19,249 bases of DNA from Nitriliruptoraceae bacterium (GTDB lineage Bacteria; Actinomycetota; Nitriliruptoria; Nitriliruptorales; Nitriliruptoraceae), in contig SKTN01000093.1 of the NCBI GenBank assembly GCA_007117945.1, positions 1-19,249 of the forward strand. The letters run 5' to 3'. Positions 7,459 to 14,863 of the stretch are shown one piece after another. The notes under the pieces were generated by a model. It was not told the origin of the DNA, ran no database searches, and saw only the letters and a program-made list of their open reading frames with translations. The position numbers and the translations under genes were made by a program. Position 1 is the first letter of the stretch. Every line of letters begins with the position of its first letter.

Positions 7459-8601
7459 TCAGCGGACGCACTCCGCGAAGAGGTTGATCCCTCGCTCCTC
7501 GAAGCGGATCCTCGTGGCGGGGCGACCGAACGCGGAGGCTTCGAAGAGGCGGTCCATGTCCGCCTCGGTGCGGTGCACCAGCTTCCAGTCGAGCACGTGG
7601 TCCATCAGCCCGCGCGTGGCGTTGCTGGGGTGGAAGTTGCCGAGGATGATCCGACCACCCGGTCGCAGCATGCCGTGGATCAGGTCCATCAGGCGCACGA
7701 CCATCCCGTCCTTCAGGTAGTCGATCAGGCCGATGCTGTAGACCAGGTCCTGGTCGTGGATGTCGGATCCGCACCTGCCCACCGCCAGCCGGAGCAGGTT
7801 GTCGCTGATCAGGGACACCTGCGCCTCGAGCCCCTCGGCTCCCGCCCGCTCCGCGACGAACGCGAGCGCCTGGGGGTCGATGTCGAGCAGGTTGACGTGC
7901 AGGATCGTCGGATCGTCCAACTGCGAGAAGGCGTCGAACACCTCACGCGCCGGGCCGCACGCCAGACTGCTGACCCGGGCCGTGTCGCCACCTCTCGCTG
8001 CGACGGTCGCGGCGATCTCCTCGGCGAGCAGGCCGCGACGATGGCGTACGGCGTGCGCCGCCGCCACGTCCAGGAAACAGTGATCGACCAGCCAGCCGAT
8101 GGCGTGCCGCCCATCAGGCTCGTTGCGGTACACCATCTCCAGGGTGAGGAAGTCACCCGGGTAGCCACGCGGCTTGGTGTACCAGCGCTGTGCGGTCTCG
8201 GTCAGCAGGAGGTACGGGAGCAGTTCCCGCTGCAGCCACGCTGCCAACTCCTCGTGTTCCTGACCATCCATGTCATCCAGCAGGACCTCGTTGAGCAGGG
8301 CACAGAAGCCGTGGAACTGCTCCACGATCCGGTCGCGGGTGGCGTCGGGCAGCACGCCGTCGTTGCTGTCCGCCTCCGCGTTCGCGGCGAAGACGGCCGC
8401 CTTGAACCCCTCGAGCGGCGCACGCAGCCGTGCCCAGGCGACGGGCTGGTGCCCGTCACCCACCAGCCGAGGAGCCTGCAGCTGCGCGCTGCCGGCTCGA
8501 CTGCGTGATGCCAGCCGCCAGGCCAGCGACCGGCGCAACCGGGCGGCGAAGGACGGCTCGTCCTCGCTGAAGGGCTCGTGCACGGTGATCATCGGCAGCA
8601 T
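7459..8601 (-). CDS. Class I SAM-dependent methyltransferase, PhcB-like
   Basis: Predicted 380-residue enzyme with a helical N-terminal half and a C-terminal Rossmann methyltransferase domain. The SAM-binding loop is SSLACGPAREV, with C215-G216-P217 in place of the usual GxGxG. The acidic residue after the next strand is in LLDIDPQAL, and the motif IV-like segment is LVYSIGLIDYL. Conserved-looking blocks KPRGYPGD (143-150) and LDWKLVHRTEADM (D338, W339) match what I remember of the family annotated as 3-hydroxypalmitic acid methyl ester biosynthesis (Ralstonia PhcB). A GGGGGAG lies three bases before the ATG at 8601. An ATG at 8592 is a possible alternative start. It begins 24 bases after the lipoprotein gene, probably the same transcript. 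The methyltransferase fold is confident; the substrate is not known. Confidence 0.8.
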   Translation of the reverse strand: MLPMITVHEPFSEDEPSFAARLRRSLAWRLASRSRAGSAQLQAPRLVGDGHQPVAWARLRAPLEGFKAAVFAANAEADSNDGVLPDATRDRIVEQFHGFCALLNEVLLDDMDGQEHEELAAWLQRELLPYLLLTETAQRWYTKPRGYPGDFLTLEMVYRNEPDGRHAIGWLVDHCFLDVAAAHAVRHRRGLLAEEIAATVAARGGDTARVSSLACGPAREVFDAFSQLDDPTILHVNLLDIDPQALAFVAERAGAEGLEAQVSLISDNLLRLAVGRCGSDIHDQDLVYSIGLIDYLKDGMVVRLMDLIHGMLRPGGRIILGNFHPSNATRGLMDHVLDWKLVHRTEADMDRLFEASAFGRPATRIRFEERGINLFAECVR

Positions 8602-8625
8602 CGGCTCCCCCCGTGGGCCGCGACA

Positions 8626-9246
8626 TCAGCACACGATGTCGAAGGTGACGATCTCCATGTCGCCCGACTCGCCCGCGGGCTCGTCGGCTCCCATCTCGGT
8701 CAGCTCCAGCTCCACGTCGGCGCTGGCGCCATGCCAGCCGATGTCCTCAACCTCGGAGTTGTCGTCCAGCTCCCACCGGTGACCGTCGAAGTCGTCCTCG
8801 AGTTCGAGTGGCCCGCGGCGCAGCTCCACCCAGGCGCCGTCCTCGGTGGGGTGCTCATCGACGGACAGCACGAGCTCGAGCTCCGGGTCGTGGTCAGGGG
8901 AGAACGGATCGGCCCCCCGGACACGCATCTCGACACCATCGTTGTCGAACTGCTCCTGGCACTCGGTGAAGTGCAGGTCGACATCCTCGCCGTCGACGGT
9001 CACGGTCGACGCGTCGGGATCGCCGTCGCCGAGGGGCTCCTCCGCAGCGGCCTCCTCGTCCTCCGGGGCAGCGTCGCCCTCACCCTCGGCGTCCTGCGCC
9101 GCCCCCTCCTCGGTGACGGCCTCATCCGGCGCGTGCTGCGCATCCTCGCCACATGCGGCCACCACGAGAGCGGCGGAGGAGATCACGGCGACGATCCCCC
9201 AACGGATCCTCGATCGTGCGGTCAGTGTCGATGCTGCGTTGCGCAT
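8626..9246 (-). CDS. Small acidic lipoprotein of unknown function
   Basis: Predicted 206-residue exported lipoprotein. The signal peptide has Arg at 11, 13 and 15, a hydrophobic core at 16-29 and lipobox VVAAC with C32. A very acidic linker of Glu/Ala/Asp (about 33-75) follows, typical of a tether through the cell wall. The C-terminal domain (about 80-206) is strand-rich and acidic with only two cysteines, C96 and the final residue C206. This layout recalls the mycobacterial LpqH-type antigen domain, where two cysteines pair, but that is an analogy and not a recognised match. The ATG at 9246 has GGGAG six bases upstream. The frame remains open far upstream, antisense to the protease gene, which I reject as coding. 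It is first in a likely two-gene unit with the methyltransferase. Confidence 0.8.
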   Translation of the reverse strand: MRNAASTLTARSRIRWGIVAVISSAALVVAACGEDAQHAPDEAVTEEGAAQDAEGEGDAAPEDEEAAAEEPLGDGDPDASTVTVDGEDVDLHFTECQEQFDNDGVEMRVRGADPFSPDHDPELELVLSVDEHPTEDGAWVELRRGPLELEDDFDGHRWELDDNSEVEDIGWHGASADVELELTEMGADEPAGESGDMEIVTFDIVC

Positions 9247-9684
9247 CGGTTGCTCCCAGCTGCATCGGGTTCGAGCTCCCAGCCGGACCGCAGGCGTCGG
9301 CACGCACCGTGCAGCGCTCGATCTCCCGAGGAGCGCTGCCGGGTCCCTTCCGGGCACCTGTGCCGCAGGCACCGAGGGGCGTCCAGCCCCGGTCCGACGG
9401 CAGCAGCCTGCAGAACGACGCGACCGGATGTGCACGATCCCCACCGACGGCCGGACAGTGGACGCGAGGCTACGGCTCGTCGCGAGCGGCCTCCATGACC
9501 CTGCGTGCGCTGTGTCCGCAGCACGCGCCGGGCGGATTGACAGCATCGCCACGTCGGCGGACCGTGCAGGGATCTCGTCCGTGCTCGCGATGCTCCCACC
9601 AGCATCCTTGTGCGGAACGCACGGGGTCCCTCGGACCGCGGAGCGGGCGCACGTCGGGGAGGGCGTGTGCAAGGAGCGTTCGAC
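9247..9684. other. 438-base intergenic region with several stem-loops
   Basis: This interval separates the divergent lipoprotein and protease genes. I see no credible coding sequence with a ribosome binding site. The part nearest the lipoprotein is structured: a 9-bp perfect inverted repeat at 9311-9339, two mutually exclusive hairpins at 9353-9364 and 9360-9372, and a 5-bp hairpin at 9376-9390. Toward the protease gene there is a perfect TTGACA at 9537-9542 but no matching -10 at 16-18 bases. The last bases carry AAGGAG (9671-9676), the ribosome binding site of the protease. Confidence 0.6.
9311..9339. repeat. Perfect 9-bp inverted repeat with 11-base loop
   Basis: GCAGCGCTC at 9311-9319 is the exact reverse complement of GAGCGCTGC at 9331-9339. 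It lies 65-93 bases upstream of the lipoprotein start. It could be an operator, a leader hairpin of the lipoprotein transcript, or part of a larger RNA structure with the hairpins at 9353-9390. Confidence 0.5.
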
Positions 9685-12600
9685 ATGAACACTCACGTCC
9701 GGAGCACGATCCCCACACGCCGGCAGCGGCCTGGTCGCGACGCGATCGCGCGCCTCACCGTCGCCCTCCTGGTCGCCGCCACCATCGCGGCACCGATCTC
9801 GGGTTCGCCGGTCGCCGCACAGGACGCCCCGGGGGCCTCGCTCACGGTCGTCCCGGATCTGGGGCCGAGCGGTGCAGCCATCGAGATCGCCGGTCGGGGC
9901 TTCGTGGACGCCTGCGCGGTCACGCTGTCCGTCGGACCGCCCGGAACCGCTGGTGAGCCCCTCGCAGACGTCGCGGTCCGCCCCGACGGGACCTTCGCGG
10001 CCAGCAGCCTGGTCCCGACCACTGCGGCGCTCGGGCCGGCCGAGGTCCGAGCGGACGCGCGGACCAGCACCGACGGTGACTGCGACGCTCCGACGGAGGT
10101 GTTCGGCACGGCCAGCTTCGAGGTGCTCGAGGAACACCCGGAGCTCGCACCCCGGTTCGTGCCCGACAAGCCTACCGAGACCTTGTTCGGCCCGTACGTG
10201 TTCCACGACCGCGCCCACCTGAAGTTCCACGAGGGCACGCGGATCCGGCTCGGACCGGATGGGTTCGAGGGCGACGCCGCGGTCCTCACCCCACTGCAGC
10301 TGGCCCTGGAGGACCTCCCCGCGCTCGAGGTGGAGCGCCTGTTCCACACCCGCAGCGAGGAGGAGTTGGCCGCGGAGAAGGTCGCGCTCGAACGCCGGTC
10401 CGGTCGGGAGCAGGCGGACAAGAACCTGTACTACCTGCTGCGCTTCCCCGAGGAGATCGGCGAGGACGGCCAGCTGCTCGGTGAGCGCGTGGTCGACGCC
10501 CTGAACGCGCTCGAGTTCGTCGAGCTCGCCTCCCCCGAGCTCCTGCCCGGGGATGAGGACCCGGGTGCGCACTCCCCGGATCTGACCGGGCTGCAGGGCT
10601 ACCGGCGGGCAGCGCCCGGGGGCATCCACGCCGATGCGGCCAACGCCGTGGCCGGTGGCCGGGGGGAGCACGTCCAGATCATCGACATCGAGCGCTTCTT
10701 CTTCGACCACGAGGACCTGCCGGACATCACGGTCTACCCCCACGGCGATCCGGACGACTACACGGATCCCTTCAACCACGGCACCGCCGTACTCGGGCAG
10801 TTGTTCGGCCTCGACAACGACTTCGGCGTCCTTGGCATCACCGACCAGGCGCACCCGGCGTTCGTCAGCGAGGGCGGCAACCGCCCCAACGCCATCGACA
10901 TCGCCACCGCCAACTCCGAGGCCGGCGACGTGATCCTGCTCGAGATCCAGCGCGGTGGGCCCAACGGCGGCTGCTCGAGCGCTTCCACCCCCGTCCAGTT
11001 CGGCTGCTCCCCCGAGGAGATCCTCCAGGCCAGCTACGACGCGATCGTCGCGGCGGTCTCGGCCGGCATCATCGTGGTGGCCGCGGCCGGCAACGGCCGA
11101 CAGGACCTCGACGCCCCCGAGTTCGAGCCGACGATCGGGTCGCGGCCCGACTCCGGCGCCATCATCGTCGGTGCCGGCGGCCCCGACCCCGAGGCCGGGT
11201 TCTGGGACGAGTGCGACCCCTTCGTACCACCGCGCGCACGGGTCGTCCGCGAACCGAACGGCTGGGGCTCCAACTTCGGGAGCCGGGTGAACCTGCAGGG
11301 CTGGGGACGTTGCGTGGCCACGACGGGCTACGGCGGGGCGCTCGGCGGCGCGTCCGAGACTTCCGACTCCTACACCGGTGGCTTCAGCGGCACCTCGAGC
11401 GCGAGCCCCATCGTCGCCGGCGCAGCGGGGATCCTCTCCAGCGTCGCTCAGGAGCAGGGGAATCCGTTGGGCATGAGCTCGACGCTCGCCCGGTCGATCC
11501 TGGTCGCGACGGGTACGCCGCAGAACCTCGGTCCCGGGGCGCCGGCGGGCAACATCGGTCCCCTGCCCAACCTCGCCGCGGCCCTCGGCCTCCAGGCCGA
11601 CCTGGTGGTGACCACGTCCGCTGATCCGTCACCGGTCGTGGCCGGCACGAGCACCACCTACACGGTCACCGTTGCCAACGAGGGGCCGCACCTCGCCACC
11701 GACGTGCTCCTCAAGGAGACCCTGCCAACGCTCGGCACCCTGGTCAGCGCTGACGAGCGGTGCAGCCAGGACGCACCCCCCGGTGTCGACCTCGTCTGCG
11801 ACCTCGGTCACCTCGCCGTCGGAACCTCGACCGAGGTGGAGGTCGAGATCGCGATCGCGCACAACCAGGTCTTCGTGCAGGGCGGCCCCTTCACGATCAC
11901 CAACACCGCGAGCGCAACGGGCACCGTCGACGACCCCGATCCGGATCGGGCGACGGCGACGCTCGACACCACCGTGATCGCGGAAGGCGATCTCGAGGTC
12001 ATCGACGTGGAGGTCAGCGGCGTGCCGGACGCCGCCCTGATCGGCGAGGACGTCGACGTGACCGTCACCTCGACGCTGGTCAACAACGGACCCTCGTGGC
12101 CGATGCACGCGGAGCTGGAGACCACCGCGACGCCGTCGGCGGGCGCGAGCGTCGACCCGAGCGATGACACGCTCGCCGTGAACGCCCTCTCGCCCGTCCC
12201 GCCGCGCGTCGTCGACCAGGCGTTCACGGTCCGCTGCGAGGAACCCGGCAGCCAGCAGGTGACCTTCGAGGTCACGATCACCCCCGCCAACGCCGCCGAC
12301 GGCGACCCGGACCCCACCAACGACACCGGGCAGGCCGTCGCTTCGCTCGATTGTGTGGTGCCGATCGCGATCAACGTCCGACCGGCGAACACCTTCAACC
12401 GCATCCACGTCGGCAGCCAGCAGGTCGTGCCGGTCGCCGCCTTGACCACGGACGCTGGCGAGTACGGGCTACCCGTGGCCTTCGACGCCGCGACGATCCT
12501 CGTCGACACGGTCCGCTTCGGTGCCAGCGAGCTGGTGTGGACCGGCACGGGCGGCGCGCCCTCCCACAACGGCATCACCCACCTGCGCGACTCCTTCGAA

Positions 12601-12768
12601 CGCGATGACCACACCAAGGACGGCGACCTCGACCTGGTCGGGGGCTTCCGTACCGCGGACACCGGGCTCGTGAGCGGTGACAGCCAGGCCTGCATGGGCG
12701 GCCTCTTCGCCGACGGTGGCCAGCAGTTCGCCTTCCTCGGCTGCGACGACATCCAGACCATCCCCTGA
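9685..12768 (+). CDS. Secreted multidomain subtilisin-like serine protease (S8)
   Basis: Predicted 1027-residue exported protease. A signal peptide covers about 1-45 (hydrophobic core 24-38, likely cleavage after PVAA). Residues 46-150 look like an Ig/IPT-type beta domain, and 150-325 form a long charged region that may act as propeptide. The catalytic domain (about 325-630) has D334 in IIDIERF, H365 in NHGTAVLGQ, oxyanion N470 in AAAGNGRQD, and nucleophile S571 in SGTSSASP. Two DUF11-like repeats follow at about 640-768 and 770-890. A C-terminal module from about 893 has an INVRP start, VPVAALTTD and DGDLDLVGGFRTADTG, a pattern I have seen at the ends of other extracellular proteins. AAGGAG lies eight bases before the ATG at 9685; an earlier in-frame start at 9610 lacks this. 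It is probably a cell-surface or secreted protease; no LPXTG motif or C-terminal membrane anchor is seen. Confidence 0.92.
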   Translation: MNTHVRSTIPTRRQRPGRDAIARLTVALLVAATIAAPISGSPVAAQDAPGASLTVVPDLGPSGAAIEIAGRGFVDACAVTLSVGPPGTAGEPLADVAVRPDGTFAASSLVPTTAALGPAEVRADARTSTDGDCDAPTEVFGTASFEVLEEHPELAPRFVPDKPTETLFGPYVFHDRAHLKFHEGTRIRLGPDGFEGDAAVLTPLQLALEDLPALEVERLFHTRSEEELAAEKVALERRSGREQADKNLYYLLRFPEEIGEDGQLLGERVVDALNALEFVELASPELLPGDEDPGAHSPDLTGLQGYRRAAPGGIHADAANAVAGGRGEHVQIIDIERFFFDHEDLPDITVYPHGDPDDYTDPFNHGTAVLGQLFGLDNDFGVLGITDQAHPAFVSEGGNRPNAIDIATANSEAGDVILLEIQRGGPNGGCSSASTPVQFGCSPEEILQASYDAIVAAVSAGIIVVAAAGNGRQDLDAPEFEPTIGSRPDSGAIIVGAGGPDPEAGFWDECDPFVPPRARVVREPNGWGSNFGSRVNLQGWGRCVATTGYGGALGGASETSDSYTGGFSGTSSASPIVAGAAGILSSVAQEQGNPLGMSSTLARSILVATGTPQNLGPGAPAGNIGPLPNLAAALGLQADLVVTTSADPSPVVAGTSTTYTVTVANEGPHLATDVLLKETLPTLGTLVSADERCSQDAPPGVDLVCDLGHLAVGTSTEVEVEIAIAHNQVFVQGGPFTITNTASATGTVDDPDPDRATATLDTTVIAEGDLEVIDVEVSGVPDAALIGEDVDVTVTSTLVNNGPSWPMHAELETTATPSAGASVDPSDDTLAVNALSPVPPRVVDQAFTVRCEEPGSQQVTFEVTITPANAADGDPDPTNDTGQAVASLDCVVPIAINVRPANTFNRIHVGSQQVVPVAALTTDAGEYGLPVAFDAATILVDTVRFGASELVWTGTGGAPSHNGITHLRDSFERDDHTKDGDLDLVGGFRTADTGLVSGDSQACMGGLFADGGQQFAFLGCDDIQTIP

Positions 12769-12832
12769 GCCGCGTTCCGCATGGCACCGGCACCCCGACC
12801 GACCGTCGACGGCCCCGGTGGCCGCTCGGGCG

Positions 12833-14185
12833 CTACCTCGTCAGGAGCGCCCCGCGCAGCACCGGGGCGATCGTGGTGGGCTGCAGCAGACGGCTCGGTG
12901 GGTCGACCATGCCGAGGACGCGGACCAGTCGCTCGGTGAGGCGTGGGTCATCGACCGCGGCGGCCTGCAGCCACGTGAGGTAGCGGTTGCGCATCCGTAC
13001 CGACAGCGGGCGTCGCCCGTGGACCGCCTCCACCGCGAGGTCCGAGCCGATGGCCAGCTGCCAGGCGACGTCGATGACCGCGGCGATGTCGCCGAACCAC
13101 GTGCGCGCCGAGGGGAGGTCACCAGCGCGCAGGCGCTCCTGGAGGATCCTCGCCTGGCTCGCCGCGACGGTCATCCCCTGGCCGTAGATCGGGTTGAAGG
13201 AGCACACCGCGTCGCCGGCTGCCAGGAAGCCGGCGGGCAGATCCTGCAGCCGTTCGTAGCGGTGCCGCCGGTTCGCCGGGAACCGGTACGGGGCCGGGTC
13301 GTCCATCGCCCGGCCCGCACCGATCGCCTCTTGCACGTCCCGGATCGGCAGGTCCGCAGCGAAGCGCATGAAGTCATCGCCATCCGTAGGCGCCTGCGCA
13401 CCCGCCATCGCGAACAGCGTGACGATCCAGCTGCCGTCCTCCACGTGGGTCATCGCCGCGCCCCGGGGTACGTCCGGGGTCGGGCCGACCAGCACGTGGT
13501 GGTCGCCGTCCATGACCGCGTCGGGGAGCTGGTAGCGGCGGGTGACGTAGCGCACCTGGACGTCGAGCTCGTCGACCTCGACGGTCCCCAGCCCGAGCTC
13601 AGCCAACCATCCCGGTACCGGCGATCGACGCCCGGAGCAGTCCACGACCACCTCGGCACGCAGGACGTCGTCGCCCTCCCCGTCCGGGGAGGCGAGCTCC
13701 ACACCCTCGATGTGACCACCGTCACGCGCGACGGCCAGTCCCCGGATGTGGACACCGTCGCGGACGGTGATGGACGGTTGCTCGCGCACCCGTCGCCGGA
13801 CGTGCGACTCGAGGAAGGGACGGCTGCAGAACACCGCCCGGTGGCCCGTGCGCGCGGGTGCGAGCCGGTACCCGTTGAGGCAGATCCGTAGGCGATCCGT
13901 ATCGCCCGTCCTGGCCCCCTGGGCACACAGCTGGTCCACAAGGCCGGGGAACAGCGCCTCCAGCGCGTCGAGCCCCGCTGGTAGCAGCAGGTGGAGATGT
14001 CGGTCCTGCGGGACGCCACGGCGAGGGCTCGTCTCGGTGGGCAGCCGGTCGCGGTCGACGACGGTGACCCGCTCGAAACCGGCGGTCAGCGCCTGTGCGA
14101 TCGCGAGACCGGCCATGCCCGCGCCGATGACGAGCGCATGGCCGGTCCCGTTCGGGACGGGCGACGCACGGTGGTCGGTCGCCAT
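12833..14185 (-). CDS. FAD-dependent monooxygenase / oxidoreductase
   Basis: Predicted 450-residue flavoprotein. The N-terminal Rossmann motif is VIGAGMAGLAIAQAL (G21, G23, G26), ending at an acidic residue in VVDRD. The second FAD motif is FLAAGDAVCSFNPIYGQGM, with D325, as in PHBH-like and squalene-epoxidase-like monooxygenases. RRGVPQDRHLHLLL after the first fold resembles actinobacterial FAD monooxygenases and halogenase relatives; I do not see the WxWxIP halogenase motif. The ATG at 14185 has GAAGGA six bases upstream. A longer in-frame start at 14242 would overlap the cupin and is rejected. It is the last gene of a three-gene operon, starting 38 bases after the cupin stop. Hydroxylation or epoxidation of an unknown substrate using NAD(P)H and O2 is inferred from the family. 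Confidence 0.87.
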   Translation of the reverse strand: MATDHRASPVPNGTGHALVIGAGMAGLAIAQALTAGFERVTVVDRDRLPTETSPRRGVPQDRHLHLLLPAGLDALEALFPGLVDQLCAQGARTGDTDRLRICLNGYRLAPARTGHRAVFCSRPFLESHVRRRVREQPSITVRDGVHIRGLAVARDGGHIEGVELASPDGEGDDVLRAEVVVDCSGRRSPVPGWLAELGLGTVEVDELDVQVRYVTRRYQLPDAVMDGDHHVLVGPTPDVPRGAAMTHVEDGSWIVTLFAMAGAQAPTDGDDFMRFAADLPIRDVQEAIGAGRAMDDPAPYRFPANRRHRYERLQDLPAGFLAAGDAVCSFNPIYGQGMTVAASQARILQERLRAGDLPSARTWFGDIAAVIDVAWQLAIGSDLAVEAVHGRRPLSVRMRNRYLTWLQAAAVDDPRLTERLVRVLGMVDPPSRLLQPTTIAPVLRGALLTR

Positions 14186-14223
14186 GGTCCGTCCTTCGCC
14201 GGTCACGCGGTGCGCCCCAACGC

Positions 14224-14820
14224 TCAGCGCTCGATGCCGCACCGCTGGTCGAGCTCGGCGCCCTCGCGCTCCTCGTCGACCGGCAGGGTGAGGGGCCCCT
14301 CGTCCGGCACGTCGAGGAAGGTGGCGATGACCACGGTCTCCTCGGTCTCGCTGGGGTTGTAGGCCATGTGGATGCTGTCGCCGGGATCGACGAACGCCTC
14401 GCCCACCTCGTAGGGACGCTCGACGCAGTCATCGGCGTAGACGTAGACGAAGGCGCCCTGGTCATCACCCTCGACGACCGTCGCCAGCACCGGCCCCGGG
14501 TGGGTGTGCCATGGGAACGCTGCGCCGGGCTGGATCGTGATCTCGAGCACAGCGATCCTCGAGGCGTCCCGGAGGTTGATCACGTCCGTCGATCGCCCAG
14601 CGGGCCTGTCCCTGACCTGCACGGCGACGTCGTCGGTGAATGTGTGGCGCTCCGTGAGGAACTCGGCCTCGATCGGATCCGGGTGCTCGTCGGCTCCCGA
14701 CGGTGCGCTTCCCAGCGCGAGCATCGCGGTCGCTGCCAGCGCCAGCAGTGCGGCACCGGCAACCGTCCAGGTCCTTGAGGTCGAGGTTGTCCTCGCCGTG
14801 GTGTGCGACGTGGTGGTCAT
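14224..14820 (-). CDS. Exported cupin-domain protein
   Basis: Predicted 198-residue protein. The N-terminus is Ser/Thr-rich with a hydrophobic segment at 20-36 and likely cleavage after PSGA at 43, so it is probably exported; no lipobox is present. The cupin barrel has the first metal motif as GAAFPWHTHPGPVLATVVEG with H105 and H107. The second motif appears as GEAFVDPGDSIHMAYNPSETEETVVIATF. The ATG at 14820 has GGAGG five bases upstream. The ATG at 14832 lies just before that site and is rejected. It sits between the methyltransferase (43-base gap) and the FAD enzyme (38-base gap), so it is likely co-transcribed. Such small cupins can be dioxygenases, isomerases or binding proteins; the activity is not determinable here. 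Confidence 0.83.
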   Translation of the reverse strand: MTTTSHTTARTTSTSRTWTVAGAALLALAATAMLALGSAPSGADEHPDPIEAEFLTERHTFTDDVAVQVRDRPAGRSTDVINLRDASRIAVLEITIQPGAAFPWHTHPGPVLATVVEGDDQGAFVYVYADDCVERPYEVGEAFVDPGDSIHMAYNPSETEETVVIATFLDVPDEGPLTLPVDEEREGAELDQRCGIER

Positions 14821-14863
14821 GGCTTCCTCCATGGGATGCGGTGGACACTCGTCCAGGTGTGGG

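Noticed and set aside
9537..9542. Perfect TTGACA as a -35 for the protease gene
   Set aside because: No TANNNT-like hexamer is found at 16-18 bases downstream, so a promoter call is not supported on sequence alone.
9247..10854. 536-codon upstream extension of the lipoprotein frame
   Set aside because: It is antisense to the protease gene. The start at 9246 has a good ribosome binding site and is followed directly by a proper lipoprotein signal peptide.
12785..12820. CACCGG/CCGGTG inverted repeat between the convergent protease and FAD genes as a terminator
   Set aside because: The arms are six bases with a 24-base loop and no U-tract; it is too weak to separate from chance at this composition.
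12833..14185. FAD enzyme as a flavin-dependent halogenase
   Set aside because: The FAD motifs fit, but I do not see the WxWxIP motif or the conserved halogenase lysine context, so only a general monooxygenase call is made.
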